Under the pieces are notes generated by a model, which saw only the letters and a program-made list of their open reading frames with translations, made no database searches and was not told the origin of the DNA. Source: Williamsia deligens (GTDB lineage: Bacteria > Actinomycetota > Actinomycetes > Mycobacteriales > Mycobacteriaceae). From it: a DNA stretch of 64,000 nucleotides. Where the stretch lies: contig NZ_JAMTCI010000001.1 of assembly GCF_024171765.1 (NCBI RefSeq), positions 904,137 to 968,136 of the forward strand, in the 5' to 3' direction. The translations under genes and the position numbers were made by a program. Numbering within the stretch: position 1 is the first letter of the stretch; every line of letters begins with the position of its first letter. Positions 29,320 to 38,710 of the stretch are shown in pieces.

Positions 29320-29714
29320 CCGTCGTGTGGGTGATCGCCGCGACGATGCTCCTCGCCGCGGCCGCGATCACGATGATCCGCATCCTCGCCGGCCCGGGCA
29401 CCCTGGACCGTCTCGTCGCCCTGGACACACTCATCGCGCTGTCGATGTGCAGCCTCGCCGGGTGGGCGGCCTACAGCCTCGACTCGACGGTGGTGCCCGC
29501 GGTCGTCGCGCTGGCCCTGCTGAGCTTCGTCGGGTCGGCCGCCATCGCCCGGTTCCGTGTCCGCGACGACGTCGTGCGTGTGCAACCCCCGCGCGACGAG
29601 GTCGCGTATCACCCCGGAGAGGCGGAGACGGTGGTCGGCACCGACGTCGACGCCGACCAGGGCGCCGCGATCGCAGCCGACGACGAACTCGACGAGAAGG
29701 ACGGGGACTCCTGA
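29316..29714 (+). CDS. mrpF: Mrp Na+/H+ antiporter subunit F with acidic tail
   Basis: The first 85 residues are MrpF: three helices with MIRILAGPGTLDRLVALDTLIALSMC containing the conserved Asp region, and VVALALLSFVGSAAIARF. Residues about 88-132 form an acidic extension (AYHPGEAETVVGTDVDADQGAAIAADDELDEKDGDS) absent from the usual 90-residue subunit. GGGAGAGGA lies upstream; ATG at 29316 overlaps mrpE. Confidence 0.93.
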   Translation: MTVVWVIAATMLLAAAAITMIRILAGPGTLDRLVALDTLIALSMCSLAGWAAYSLDSTVVPAVVALALLSFVGSAAIARFRVRDDVVRVQPPRDEVAYHPGEAETVVGTDVDADQGAAIAADDELDEKDGDS

Positions 29715-30022
29715 TGATCACCGACATCGTCGTCGCCGTGCTGGTGCTCCTCGGCTCGTTGCTGGCGCTGACCGCCGCGATCGGGGTGCTGCGCTTCCCC
29801 GACACCCTCACCCGGATGCACGCGACCACCAAGCCGCAGACCTTCGGGCTGCTGCTGGTGCTGATCGCGGCGATGATCCGGCTGTCGGGCAGTGTCGACT
29901 TCGGCATGTTGGTCCTGTCGGGACTCTTCGCCCTCGCGACCGCGCCCGTCGTCGCGCACAGGATCGGCCGCCTCGCATACCAGGAACAACGGGTGCGCGA
30001 CGCCGACGACTCCACGTCCTGA
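29714..30022 (+). CDS. mrpG: Mrp Na+/H+ antiporter subunit G
   Basis: A 102-residue subunit with three helices. GVLRFPDTLTRMHATTKPQTFG is the invariant MrpG signature, followed by LVLIAAMIRLSG and VAHRIGRLAY. Its ATG shares one base with the mrpF stop. A hairpin follows seven bases after its stop, ending the mrpA-C-D-E-F-G operon. Confidence 0.93.
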   Translation: MITDIVVAVLVLLGSLLALTAAIGVLRFPDTLTRMHATTKPQTFGLLLVLIAAMIRLSGSVDFGMLVLSGLFALATAPVVAHRIGRLAYQEQRVRDADDSTS

Positions 30023-30028
30023 GCGACT

Positions 30029-30048
30029 CGTCGCCGACGGCGGCGACG
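30029..30048 (+). terminator. Terminator hairpin after the mrp operon
   Basis: CGTCGCC and GGCGACG form a perfect 7-bp stem around a 6-base loop seven bases after the mrpG stop. No T-run follows. An AT-richer stretch (30080-30125) downstream probably holds the promoter of the PucR-type gene. Confidence 0.5.
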
Positions 30049-30176
30049 CCCCGGCGCGCACCGAAGGATCGCTCGGTAGCTTTCGTCCAAACGCACATAT
30101 CCGTTATGGTTCTCGTCACAGTAACGTCGCGCTCTGTGGGGGACACGCGACGCTGATCGGGGAGGGCTCCATCGTC

Positions 30177-31436
30177 ATGTCGAATGATTCCGCCGAGGTC
30201 ACGCGCCCAGGGGGGCTGACCATCACCGTCGCAGGACGGCCGGCATCCCGGTCTCTCGCCGACATCAACAAGCTCGCGACGCAGCTCGTCGGCCATTTCG
30301 CCGACAACGTGGCGCCCTGCCACACGTTGCCCGGCGAGCAGCTGCATGGCGACGTCACGGCGGTCACGCAGACCTGTCTGCGGATGGCCATCGAGGTGCT
30401 CGACCAGCAGACGCTCCCCGACGAGGCGCAACTCGCGCAGCTGCGTGAGGCGGCGGCCCAGTGGGCCCGCGAGGGCGTCCCGCTCGACACGATCATCCAC
30501 ACGTACCACGAGGGCATCAAGGTCGGATTCGACCTCATCGCGGCCCAGGCGTCGGCCGACGACCTCCCCGACCTGATGTCGGGGTTCCGCCTGGTCATGG
30601 CCCTGCTCGACACGTTCACCGTGGCCGTGTCGACCGCGTACGTGGAGGAGCACCACCTCGTCGCCGGCCAGCACCACTCGGCCACGCAGACCCTGATGTC
30701 GGCACTGCTGTCCGGTCACACCGCGTCGGCCGTCGCACGACAGACCGGTCTGCCGGTCGCGCAGTCGTACCAGGTGATCTCGATGGCGATCGCGCCGCAT
30801 CCCGACGAGCTCGACCCGCGGGTGAACACCAAGATCGCCGCTCGACGCAAGCTGCGGCGGGTGCAGTCGACGCTCGCCTCGATGTTCAACGGCCGGGCGC
30901 TGACGTTGCTGTCGAACAAGGGCGGCACCATCCTCGTCCCCGCCGACGGGGACATGCCGCGCCTGACCGGGGCTCTGCTCGAGGAGCTCAGCGCGACCGC
31001 CGAGGCCCCGATCATCGCGACGCAGGCGGTGGGGTCCACGGACACCATCCCGAACATGGCCGAGGAGACGCAGGAGCTGATGGACCTGGTGCGGGCCATC
31101 CGGCGCCCGCCGGGTCTGTACCAGATGCAGGACCTGCTCATCGAGTACCAGATCACGCGCCCCGGTCCCGCCCGCGATCACCTCGCGGCGACGCTGTCGC
31201 CGTTGGAGAACCACCCCGAGCTGCTCGAGACGCTGCGGGTGCACCTCGAGACCGGGCTGAACCGCAAGGGCACCGGCCGCCGGATGCACATCCACCCGAA
31301 CACCGTCGACTACCGACTGCGCCGGATCACCCAGACCACAGGGATCGATCTCGCTCTGCCGGAGGGCATCTCGCGCGCCCACATCGCGTTGCTCGCCCTC
31401 GAGCTCGAGCAGCAGGCGACCCGCCCGTCGGCCTGA
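30177..31436 (+). CDS. PucR/CdaR-type helix-turn-helix transcriptional regulator
   Basis: A 419-residue regulator. The C-terminus is the PucR helix-turn-helix (HIHPNTVDYRLRRITQTTGIDL, with the recognition helix HPNTVDYRLRRI). The middle resembles a GGDEF-like degenerate domain of CdaR/PucR proteins, and the N-terminal 150 residues are a helical sensor (HTYHEGIKVGFDLIAAQ) as in RsbRD-type domains of actinobacterial PucR proteins. GGGGAGGG precedes ATG 30177. It follows the Mrp operon on the same strand but behind a hairpin, so control of Mrp is only a possibility. Confidence 0.88.
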   Translation: MSNDSAEVTRPGGLTITVAGRPASRSLADINKLATQLVGHFADNVAPCHTLPGEQLHGDVTAVTQTCLRMAIEVLDQQTLPDEAQLAQLREAAAQWAREGVPLDTIIHTYHEGIKVGFDLIAAQASADDLPDLMSGFRLVMALLDTFTVAVSTAYVEEHHLVAGQHHSATQTLMSALLSGHTASAVARQTGLPVAQSYQVISMAIAPHPDELDPRVNTKIAARRKLRRVQSTLASMFNGRALTLLSNKGGTILVPADGDMPRLTGALLEELSATAEAPIIATQAVGSTDTIPNMAEETQELMDLVRAIRRPPGLYQMQDLLIEYQITRPGPARDHLAATLSPLENHPELLETLRVHLETGLNRKGTGRRMHIHPNTVDYRLRRITQTTGIDLALPEGISRAHIALLALELEQQATRPSA

Positions 31437-31448
31437 CGCCTCGTCAGG
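31432..31448. terminator. Bidirectional terminator between convergent genes
   Basis: CCTGACG-CCT-CGTCAGG is a perfect 7-bp hairpin spanning the stop codons of the PucR-type gene and the convergent ligase gene, which are only seven bases apart. Confidence 0.6.
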
Positions 31449-32610
31449 TGCGGTCGAGCTCGCCGACCACGGCGGCGACCACGTCGAACATGCTGCCGGT
31501 GCGTTCCAGCACCGCCCGCTGGCGTTGGTAGGAGCCCTTGCCCGACGCGATCGTCAGCACCGACGCGAGTTCCTCGCTGCACCCGAGGCGTTCGGCGATC
31601 GGCGACAACCGCTCGACGATGTCGGCGAGGTCGTCGGTGACGAGGCGTTCGGTGCAGTCGGCGTCGGTGATGATCACCGCGTCGAGGCCGTAGCGCGCCG
31701 CCCGCCACTTGTTCTCCTGCACCAGCCACGGCGCCATCTCGCGCGGCAGTGTGCCCGCGGTCCAGCGCTCGTCGAGATCGACGACGAGGCAGTGGATCAG
31801 CGAGACGATCGCGCCGAGCTCGGCCAGCGTCGAGATCCCGTCGCACACACGCACCTCGACGGTCCCCAGCCGGGGGGAGGGGCGGATGTCCCAGCGCACC
31901 TCGTTGATGTGGTCGATGATGCCGGTGGTCTTCTGGTCGGCGACGAACCCCTCGAACTGATCCCACGTCGAGAACTGGAACGGCAGACCCGCGGTCGGCA
32001 ACTGCTGGAACATCATGGCCCGGTTGCTGGCGTAGCCGGTGTCCGTGCCGGACCACATCGGGGACGACGCCGAGAGCGCCAGCAGATGCGGGTAGAAGGC
32101 CAACAGCGCGTTGACGATCGGGAGGACCTTCTCCTGCCGGTCGATGCCGACGTGGACGTGGACACCCCAGATGAGCATCTGACGTCCCCACCACTGGGTG
32201 CGCTCGATCAGTTCGGCGTAGCGCGGTGCGTCGGTGAGTTGCTGGGTGGACCACTCGCCGTAGGGATGGGTTCCCGCGCCGAAGAGGTCGACACCGATTT
32301 CGTCGGCCATCCCCGACACGACCCGCAGGGTCGACCGCAGATCGGCGACCGCGTCGCCGGTCGTCGCACAGACGCCGGTGACCAGTTCGACGGTGTTGCG
32401 CAACAACTCTCGGTGCACGCGTTGCTCGAGAGTGGGGTCGCCGTGGGCGACGACCTTCTCGAAGAGATCCGCCGCGGAGTTCGAGAGCTCACCGGTCGTC
32501 TTGTCGACGAGGGCGAACTCCCATTCCACCCCGATGGTCGGGGCGGGCGAGCCGACGAACTCGATGTGCTCCACGGGCACGCGAGCGCCGCCCGCCGCGG
32601 GGGTGGTCAC
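31444..32610 (-). CDS. YbdK-type carboxylate-amine ligase (glutamate--cysteine ligase family 2)
   Basis: A 388-residue member of the GCS2 family. [12 protein letters not shown] is the conserved opening with the metal-binding Glu pair, followed by [32 protein letters not shown] and [11 protein letters not shown]. Family members join an amino acid to cysteine or another amine using ATP, but most actinobacterial YbdK homologues lack a proven substrate. GTG at 32610 overlaps the sodC stop, and M. tuberculosis Rv0433 next to sodC is the apparent orthologue (from memory). Confidence 0.88.
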   Translation of the reverse strand: MTTPAAGGARVPVEHIEFVGSPAPTIGVEWEFALVDKTTGELSNSAADLFEKVVAHGDPTLEQRVHRELLRNTVELVTGVCATTGDAVADLRSTLRVVSGMADEIGVDLFGAGTHPYGEWSTQQLTDAPRYAELIERTQWWGRQMLIWGVHVHVGIDRQEKVLPIVNALLAFYPHLLALSASSPMWSGTDTGYASNRAMMFQQLPTAGLPFQFSTWDQFEGFVADQKTTGIIDHINEVRWDIRPSPRLGTVEVRVCDGISTLAELGAIVSLIHCLVVDLDERWTAGTLPREMAPWLVQENKWRAARYGLDAVIITDADCTERLVTDDLADIVERLSPIAERLGCSEELASVLTIASGKGSYQRQRAVLERTGSMFDVVAAVVGELDRT

Positions 32611-33341
32611 CCCTGTCCGATGACCCCGCAGGCCACGCGCGAGCCGGCGTCACCCGTGGAGAGCGTCTCGCTGTCGGGAGCGGGCGCGTACCGGGTGGGG
32701 ATGTTGGCGAAGTTGTCGGGACCGCTGTGGATGATGATCGCCTTGCCGGTGATGTCGCTGAGCGACACCGCGTCGGTGGTGGTCACCGTCTCGCCGCGGC
32801 CGTTGCCGTCGACCAGGATCGACACGAGGTCACCGCTGGAGGGGTGACCGGTGCGGCCGTCGACCTGCAGGTGTCCGCCGGCGGACAGGAACGCGCCGGG
32901 GGCGCCACCGGTCGGGGCGGTGGAGTTGTTCTCGCACTTGCCGACGGAGTGGATGTGCATGCCGTGGAACCCGGGGGTGACGCCGCTGGTCACGGTGACG
33001 TCGACGCGGACGGCGTTCGATCCCGCCGAGGTGAACTTCGCGGAGCCGACCTGCGCTCCCGACGGCGAGATGAGCGATGCGGTCAGACCCGAGCTCGAGG
33101 AGCTGCCCGAGGACCCCTCGGATCCGGATTGCTGCGACGCGGACACCGATCCGCCGGACTCGCCCTCGCCCAGCCCGCCGGGCGCCTGGTCTCCGGTGAT
33201 CACGGCCGGGGTGGTGCCGGGGGTGGACGACGGCTGCTCGTCGGGGCTGCAGCCCGCGACGACGGCGCCGACGGCGGCCGCCGAGGCCATGGCCGCGACG
33301 ACGCGGCGGACGGTGCGGCGGGTGGTCGGCTGGAACGTCAT
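32607..33341 (-). CDS. sodC: Cu/Zn superoxide dismutase, lipoprotein
   Basis: A 244-residue exported enzyme. A Tat-like RRTVRRVV start leads to lipobox VVAGC (Cys about residue 30), as in mycobacterial SodC. A low-complexity Gly/Ser/Glu linker follows. The enzyme domain shows [13 protein letters not shown] (two copper His and the disulfide Cys), [18 protein letters not shown], and [17 protein letters not shown], with the second disulfide Cys in RVACGVIG. It destroys superoxide outside the membrane. It is coupled to the downstream ligase gene by GTGA. Confidence 0.93.
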   Translation of the reverse strand: MTFQPTTRRTVRRVVAAMASAAAVGAVVAGCSPDEQPSSTPGTTPAVITGDQAPGGLGEGESGGSVSASQQSGSEGSSGSSSSSGLTASLISPSGAQVGSAKFTSAGSNAVRVDVTVTSGVTPGFHGMHIHSVGKCENNSTAPTGGAPGAFLSAGGHLQVDGRTGHPSSGDLVSILVDGNGRGETVTTTDAVSLSDITGKAIIIHSGPDNFANIPTRYAPAPDSETLSTGDAGSRVACGVIGQG

Positions 33342-33453
33342 CGCTGGTGGGTCTCCCTCTGGTGCGGGCGCCGGGCCTGGCCGGATCGTGTCCCGGGAAT
33401 CATATCGGTCGCACCCGGGTCTCCCGGCCACCCACCTGCGCGGCCCGTGCGGG

Positions 33454-33984
33454 TCAGCGGGTGAGGACGACGACCGCGATGCCGCCGCGACACTGCGTGA
33501 ACGCCGACGGACGCGCGTCGATGCTGGCCCCGCCGTCGAGATCGGAGGCGACCTTCTGGGCCTCCGCACGCTGGGACGCGGTATAGAACACCGTGTTCTC
33601 GGTGATGCTCGAGGTGGAGAGGTTCCCCGGGGCGCTGGTGCGGTACCCCTTCGCCTTCAACGCGTCGGTCACCTCGACGGCCAGTCCGGTGATGGTGCCG
33701 GCGTTGTACACGCAGACCAGCGGACCGGACGTGGATGCGCTGCTCTCACCCGCCGCGCTCGGGGCGAGGGAACCGCTGCTCGCAGCGGTGGTCGACGACG
33801 GTGCGCCGGACGTGCTCGGCGCCGTCGACTCGGAGGCGGCCGCCGCCCGCAGATCGGCCTCGGGGCTGTTGCCGGAACTCGCCGCGGAGTGCCATCCGAG
33901 TCCGACGAACACGACCGCGACGGCCAACAGGAGCATCGCGCCGGCGCGCAGGGGCAGGCGATCGGAGTCGCGTTCCGGCGTCAT
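33454..33984 (-). CDS. Membrane-anchored LytR_C domain protein
   Basis: A 176-residue protein with one N-terminal helix ([20 protein letters not shown]), a Ser/Ala/Thr-rich periplasmic linker of about 60 residues, and a C-terminal LytR_C (CpsA-associated) domain, [25 protein letters not shown] ... [21 protein letters not shown]. It corresponds in position to Rv0431 beside sodC. The ATG at 33984 is preferred; a GTG at 33996 would add four residues. The domain is linked to the cell envelope, but its ligand is unknown. Confidence 0.82.
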   Translation of the reverse strand: MTPERDSDRLPLRAGAMLLLAVAVVFVGLGWHSAASSGNSPEADLRAAAASESTAPSTSGAPSSTTAASSGSLAPSAAGESSASTSGPLVCVYNAGTITGLAVEVTDALKAKGYRTSAPGNLSTSSITENTVFYTASQRAEAQKVASDLDGGASIDARPSAFTQCRGGIAVVVLTR

Positions 33985-34005
33985 CACGGGCGCCACTCTA
34001 CGAGA

Positions 34006-34377
34006 TCAGGTGATGTCGAAGCCGAGGCGCCGCGCGGCCCGGGCCTTCTGACGGCTCGCACGCAGACGGCGGAGACGCTTCACCAGCATCGGATCGACGG
34101 CGAGCGCCTCGGGACGGTCGACCAGCGCGTTGAGCACCTGGTAGTACCGGGTCGCCGAGAGACCGAAGAGCTCCTTGATGGCCTCTTCCTTCGCGCCGGC
34201 GTACTTCCACCACTGGCGTTCGAAGGCGAGGATGTCGTGTTCGCGACGGGTCAGCCCGTCGGCTCCGACGGCGTTCGCGTCGACCGTCTGCCCGTCGGTT
34301 GTGGTCGTGTCGGATGGGGAGGCCTGGTCTGCCGGTCGCCCCGACCCCTTCTGGCTACGCGCGGTTGCGCCGTCCAT
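34006..34377 (-). CDS. DUF3263 protein, Rv0430-like
   Basis: A 123-residue basic protein. GGGAG precedes ATG 34377. Residues about 40-105 match DUF3263: LTRREHDILAFERQWWKYAGAKEEAIKELFGLSATRYYQVLNALVDRPEALAVDP, which has the look of a sigma-70 region 4-like or helix-turn-helix fold. An N-terminal Ser/Thr/Asp tail is disordered. It is coupled closely to the LytR_C gene (21 bases) and divergent from def, as in mycobacteria. Confidence 0.88.
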   Translation of the reverse strand: MDGATARSQKGSGRPADQASPSDTTTTDGQTVDANAVGADGLTRREHDILAFERQWWKYAGAKEEAIKELFGLSATRYYQVLNALVDRPEALAVDPMLVKRLRRLRASRQKARAARRLGFDIT

Positions 34378-34571
34378 CTCGCTCCCTCGAGGTACCTGCT
34401 GCTGACACCACACCGATTGCGCCGACTCGCATGTCGCCCCGATCCCGACGACGGGTCGCCGGGTGAGTTACATCGATGTGTTTCACGGAGTATCTAATCA
34501 CGGTCGGGCCGGGATTCCCGGGTGCAACGTGCCGGGCGTCGACCCCGGATGTGCCGAGTAATCTCTCGCGC

Positions 34572-35183
34572 ATGGCGATTCTCCCCATCTGCATCGTCGG
34601 CGAGCCGGTGCTGCACGAGCCCACCGCCCCGGTGGAACTCGACGCCGACGGCAAGCCCCCCGCCGACGTGGTGGCCCTCATCGACGACATGTTCGAGACG
34701 ATGGACGCCGCCCACGGTGTCGGTCTCGCCGCCAACCAGGTCGGCGTCGGCAAGCGGTTCTTCGTCTACGACTGCCCCTCCGGTGAGACGCGCGCCTCCA
34801 CCCGCCAGCGCGGCGAGGTGATCAACCCCGTCCTCGAGACGTCCGAGATCCCCGAGACCATGCCGGATCCCGACGACGACGAGGAGGGCTGCCTGTCGGT
34901 GCCGGGCGAGCAGTTCCCCACCGGACGTGCCGACTGGGCCCGCGTCACCGGCGTCGACCGCACCGGTGCAGAGATCGTGGTCGAGGGAACCGGCTTCTTC
35001 GCCCGGATGCTGCAGCACGAGACGGGCCACCTCGACGGCAAGCTCTACGTCGACGTCCTCGTCGGGCGCAACGCGCGCGCCGCCAAGAAGGCGATCAAGC
35101 GCAACGGCTGGGGCACACCGGGCCTCACGTGGACGCCGGGCGAGGACCCCGACCCGTTCGGCCACGACGACCCCGACGAGTGA
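34572..35183 (+). CDS. def: Peptide deformylase
   Basis: A 203-residue enzyme removing the formyl group from new proteins. All three motifs are present: [10 protein letters not shown] (motif 1), EEGCLSVPG (motif 2, metal Cys) and [10 protein letters not shown] (motif 3, HExxH metal site). The insertion and long C-terminal tail ([16 protein letters not shown]) are typical of mycobacterial deformylases. The ATG at 34572 is set by the conserved start [14 protein letters not shown]. Its stop overlaps the acetyltransferase gene. Confidence 0.95.
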   Translation: MAILPICIVGEPVLHEPTAPVELDADGKPPADVVALIDDMFETMDAAHGVGLAANQVGVGKRFFVYDCPSGETRASTRQRGEVINPVLETSEIPETMPDPDDDEEGCLSVPGEQFPTGRADWARVTGVDRTGAEIVVEGTGFFARMLQHETGHLDGKLYVDVLVGRNARAAKKAIKRNGWGTPGLTWTPGEDPDPFGHDDPDE

Positions 35184-36145
35184 CCTCCCCCGTCGACGGC
35201 GCACCCGGCGACCGGGTGGTCGTGCGGTTCGCCAAAGGCGACGGCGCGCCGGGTGACTGGCGCCGCGACCCGTCGGCGACCCGCACCGACGTCACCGGCG
35301 TCCTGGTGTCCGCGGACGACACCGCGATCGTCGTCCGCCGTGACGGCGAGGAGGTTTCCATCCCCGCTGCGCTGGTGCTGTCGGTGCGTGTCCTCCCCGA
35401 CCGCGCGGTGCGCACCAGCGAGATCCGCGAGCTCGAGACCGCGGCCGCCCACGGATGGCCCGGCACCGATCGGGAGACCGTCGACGGATGGCTGCTGCGC
35501 GCCGGTGGTGGTTGGTCGCGGCGCGCGAACTCGGCCGTGCCCCTGGCCTTCGGTGTGACCGCGGACGTGGCGACTCTCTCGGTGATCCGGCGGTGGTACG
35601 ACGACCACGGACTGCCGACGACCATCGCGGCCGTGGACCGGGTTCTTCCCGCCGGCGCTGTGCCCGACGGTGTCCGCGTGGCGGTGATGACGCGTGACAT
35701 CCTGTCGGTTCGTCCCGATCCCGCTGTCTTCGTGGACGTCTCGACCACCCCGACCGACGACTGGCTCGCCGCGGTGATCGGTCATCGCGACGAGGTCGTC
35801 GACCCCGCGGTGGCCGCCGATGTCCTGTCAGCCGTCGTCGACGGCACGCTCCTGTTCGCGTCGGTGACGGTCGACGGGACGCTCGTCGCGACGGGACGGG
35901 GCGCGATCACCCGGTCCACCGAGGCGGCCCCGACCTGGCTCGGGTTGTCCTGCCTCCGGACGCATCCCGACCACCGCGGCCACGGGGTCGGGACCGCGGT
36001 CGTCACCGCCCTGATGCAGGACGCGCGCAAGACCGGTTGCGAGCGGGCCTATCTGCAGGTCGAGCAGGACAACGCCGCCGCGATCCGGCTGTATCGCCGC
36101 CTCGGCTTCGTCCGGCACCACGGGTACGGCTACCTCACGCTCTGA
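35180..36145 (+). CDS. GNAT acetyltransferase with N-terminal SH3-like domain (Rv0428c-like)
   Basis: A 321-residue protein starting GTG at 35180, overlapping the def stop. Residues 1-75 form a small beta domain ([11 protein letters not shown] ... [31 protein letters not shown]). Residues about 190-320 carry the acetyl-CoA fold with [24 protein letters not shown] (pyrophosphate loop) and [27 protein letters not shown]. The def-GNAT-xthA neighbourhood matches M. tuberculosis, although here xthA is displaced by about 5 kb of inserted genes. Confidence 0.88.
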   Translation: MTSPVDGAPGDRVVVRFAKGDGAPGDWRRDPSATRTDVTGVLVSADDTAIVVRRDGEEVSIPAALVLSVRVLPDRAVRTSEIRELETAAAHGWPGTDRETVDGWLLRAGGGWSRRANSAVPLAFGVTADVATLSVIRRWYDDHGLPTTIAAVDRVLPAGAVPDGVRVAVMTRDILSVRPDPAVFVDVSTTPTDDWLAAVIGHRDEVVDPAVAADVLSAVVDGTLLFASVTVDGTLVATGRGAITRSTEAAPTWLGLSCLRTHPDHRGHGVGTAVVTALMQDARKTGCERAYLQVEQDNAAAIRLYRRLGFVRHHGYGYLTL

Positions 36146-36244
36146 TCCTCCGGGTCACAAGCGGTTCTCGGTCGGCTCACAGTCGGCGTCCAGGTTCGCG
36201 GATCACGGTGGTCTCCATCAGCACCGCAACCCCAGGAGCCCGCC

Positions 36245-37087
36245 ATGATCGCCACCGCACATCTCTCCGGTCTCGGAACCGACATCGCGGTGTCGGTCAC
36301 CGAGCCCTCGTCGCTCGAATCCGCCGTGCGTGACGCCGCTCGCCACGCCCGCAACATCGAGCTCACCGTCGACCGCAGCCGACCCGGAGCCGAGATCCAC
36401 GCCGTCGATGTCGCCGCCGGGGCGCCGGTGCTGGTCAGCGCGGTGATGGAACAGATCGTGGCGCGCGCCCTCTATTTCGCCGACATCACCGACGGCGCCA
36501 CGCAGGCGGTGCGCCGCAGCAGCATCCCCGACGACCGGTTCCTCGCCCGGATGCGGTTCTCCGGCGACGGATCCGCGCCGGTCGTCATCACGTCGTCCGA
36601 GGTGGCGCCCGTCTGGCACCGCCCGCGTCTGTCGGGCGGCATCCTGGAGGTCCCCGCGGACGTGCGGCTGGAACTGGTGTCGACGGGCCGTGCGTTCCTC
36701 GCCGATCGCGCCGCCCACCGCATCGCCGACCGTCTGCAGTGCGGGGTGATGGTCAGCGTGGCCGGCGTGACCGCCACCGCCGGCCATCCCCCGCTCGGGG
36801 GTTGGCGACTCGACGCTGCGGCGGGGCTGCGGGCCGTCGAGATCCCGGCCGGGTGGGCATGTGCCGTCGTGACGGAGGACGACGTGGCCCGTCTCCCGCG
36901 TAGCCCGTTCGATGCGCGCCCACATTCCGACCACGCGGCCGTGCGGGTGATCGCGCACGAAGCGGGAACCGCTGCGGCAGCGACGATCCTGACGCACATC
37001 GATCCGGTGCGCGCGCAGGCCTGGGCCGAGGCGGAGGACATGGTCGTCACCGCCTCCTCGGCGCACGCCGGTCACGCCGCCGCCTGA
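36245..37087 (+). CDS. Degenerate ApbE-like (FAD:protein FMN transferase family) protein
   Basis: AGGAG precedes the ATG at 36245. The 280 residues follow the actinobacterial ApbE layout: GTDIAVSVTE, VDRSRPGAEIHAVDVAAGAPVLVSAVMEQIVARAL, then VRLELVSTGRAFLADRAAHRIADRLQCGVMVSVAG. Active members have VRLDLGATAKAxAADRAA and SLGGD here. The Gly-Ala of GAT is replaced by Val-Ser, and GGD by AGV, so FAD/Mg2+ binding and transfer activity are doubtful. A decayed second copy of its 3' end lies just downstream. The assignment rests on pattern comparison from memory. Confidence 0.55.
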   Translation: MIATAHLSGLGTDIAVSVTEPSSLESAVRDAARHARNIELTVDRSRPGAEIHAVDVAAGAPVLVSAVMEQIVARALYFADITDGATQAVRRSSIPDDRFLARMRFSGDGSAPVVITSSEVAPVWHRPRLSGGILEVPADVRLELVSTGRAFLADRAAHRIADRLQCGVMVSVAGVTATAGHPPLGGWRLDAAAGLRAVEIPAGWACAVVTEDDVARLPRSPFDARPHSDHAAVRVIAHEAGTAAAATILTHIDPVRAQAWAEAEDMVVTASSAHAGHAAA

Positions 37088-37102
37088 TCAGCCCGCGCGG
37101 GC

Positions 37103-37156
37103 GCGCGGGATCGGTGTTCGTGTCCGGTGGGTGTGGTGATCAGCGTGTCGTGTCGG
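37103..37156. repeat. Duplicated fragment of the HNH gene 3' end
   Basis: The segment starting GCGCGGGATCGGTGTTCGTG matches 37379-37433 (in the C-terminal coding part of the neighbouring HNH gene) with only a few changes, 276 bases away in direct orientation. It is non-coding here. Confidence 0.75.
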
Positions 37157-37181
37157 ACTGCTGTCGGCTATCCGCGTCCGA

Positions 37182-37286
37182 CGGGTGGGCGTGCCGTCGT
37201 GACGGATGACGAGACGGCTCACGAAACGAGAGCAGCTGCGGCAGCAGTGATCCTGACCTGACGCACATCGGTGCGGTGCATGCGAC
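37182..37286 (+). pseudogene. Decayed fragment of the ApbE-like gene 3' end
   Basis: CGGGTGGGCGTGCCGTCGTG (37182) corresponds to 36850 in the intact ApbE-like gene, and the following GAAACGAGAGCAGCTGCGGC to ACGCACATCGGTGCGGTGC correspond to 36958-37010. About 60 bases in between are missing and a small insertion (CTGAC) is present. The frame is destroyed. Together with the adjacent HNH fragment it marks a recombination junction. Confidence 0.7.
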
Positions 37287-37311
37287 AAGTGGAGACCCCA
37301 GCACGTATAGG

Positions 37312-38613
37312 TCATTCCGCCGACTGACCCACATCCCGTTCAGCCGGGCGTATGTTGCCGTCTGTAGCGACCGCGGGTGCGCGGGATCGATGTTCGTGTC
37401 CGGTGGGTGTGGTGATCAGGGCGTCGTGTCGGCCGGTGTCGTCGATCGCGGTGGTGACCTCCCACCCGGCCGCTTCTTTCTGCCGGTTGTGGGTTCGGCA
37501 TTCACCGAGACCGTTCAGTGCGTCGGTGGGCCCGCCATCGCGGTGCGGGTGGGCGTGGTCGATCTCGGCGATCGGGGCGTCGCAGTACGGGATCCGGCAG
37601 GAGATGTCGCGGCGGGTGATGAACCGGCGCAGCCCTGACGGGAAGATCCGGGCGCGGGATTCCATCGCCACGAGGGCGCCGCTGTCGGGGGTGGCGAACA
37701 GTCGCCGCAGGGTGACGAGCGCGTCTGCGTCGAGGGCGTCGGCGATCATGCCGCGCGCGGTGTCGGCCGGGACAAGGCCGTAGCCCGCAACCTCCGCGGC
37801 GGCGGCGGCGCCGACGAGCACGTCCGCCGACACGACGACGTCGACCGCGACGGCCACATCCTCAGCCCTGGCTTTGCCGGTGAGGCGTTCGAGCAGGGTG
37901 TCGGCCATGACCTGCGCGTGGGTGCGGTCGTCGTCTCCGACCAGGCCGTCAGCGTGCTGCTTGAGCGCCGCGTAGGCGGCGATGCCTGCGGTCATCGGTA
38001 GCAGCGCCGACAGTTGCACCATGGCATCGGGTTTCGGACGCATCGACACCCGGCGGTCCTTCGGTGCAGTGGCGTTGCGGTCGACCACAGCATGCGGATC
38101 ACGCTGATAGGCAATCTGCTTGGCCAGCGCCTCGAGCGCCCGGTCACCGACACCGTCGAGCGTCGCGGCGTCTGCGCACAGGGCCTGATCGATGACTCGC
38201 CGGTCCTCGACCTGCAGGTACCCGGTCTCCCGGACCAAGATGGTGGCCCGCCACTCCGAGAGCGAGCCTTCGCGCAGCCGAGCGAACGCGTTGGGCATCT
38301 CCGCCATCGCCCGCGCGAACCCCAGATGCCGCCCACCCGCGTTACCCGACACCCGCCGCGCCAGCGCGACCTCTGCCGACAATCCGCGGCACCGCCGTTC
38401 GACCGGAACCCCGCGCTCGGCCTCAGCGGCGGACCGCAGCTCCTGCAGGCGCAGGGTGTCGGCGGCCTGTCCGGCAGCACAGGCGGCCTTGACCGACTCC
38501 ATCAGCGAGATCCGGTCAACGGCCTCCGCCTCGTCACCGGCAGCGGGGAGCGCAGCGAGCACAGCCATCACATCGCGCAGCGCTTCCCGCGCGTCGATGC
38601 CGATGTGCTCCAT
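37312..38613 (-). CDS. DUF222/HNH endonuclease domain protein (13E12 type)
   Basis: A 433-residue protein. The large N-terminal DUF222 part (LSAEVALARRVSGNAGGRHLGFARAMAEMPNAFARLREGSLSEWRATILVRET) is followed by a C-terminal HNH nuclease: RDISCRIPYCDAPIAEIDHAHPHRDGGPTDALNGLGECRTHNRQKEAAGW, with zinc-type Cys, the DH pair and final His/Asn. Such genes are abundant and often clustered in mycobacteria, Gordonia and relatives, including the REP13E12 elements. Cellular role is unclear. ATG at 38613 begins MEHIGIDARE. A second member runs off the right edge. Confidence 0.9.
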   Translation of the reverse strand: MEHIGIDAREALRDVMAVLAALPAAGDEAEAVDRISLMESVKAACAAGQAADTLRLQELRSAAEAERGVPVERRCRGLSAEVALARRVSGNAGGRHLGFARAMAEMPNAFARLREGSLSEWRATILVRETGYLQVEDRRVIDQALCADAATLDGVGDRALEALAKQIAYQRDPHAVVDRNATAPKDRRVSMRPKPDAMVQLSALLPMTAGIAAYAALKQHADGLVGDDDRTHAQVMADTLLERLTGKARAEDVAVAVDVVVSADVLVGAAAAAEVAGYGLVPADTARGMIADALDADALVTLRRLFATPDSGALVAMESRARIFPSGLRRFITRRDISCRIPYCDAPIAEIDHAHPHRDGGPTDALNGLGECRTHNRQKEAAGWEVTTAIDDTGRHDALITTPTGHEHRSRAPAVATDGNIRPAERDVGQSAE

Positions 38614-38710
38614 ACGGACATGTGTACACGAGGGGTCCGACAATGAATACGGCCGAAACCTGCTTGTGCACAACATTTCTGCGCCGTGACGGTCACCCGG
38701 TCACCCCACC

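Noticed and set aside
37088..37315. Small 75-residue minus-strand open frame
   Set aside because: It covers the duplicated, decayed fragments and has no ribosome site or family pattern.
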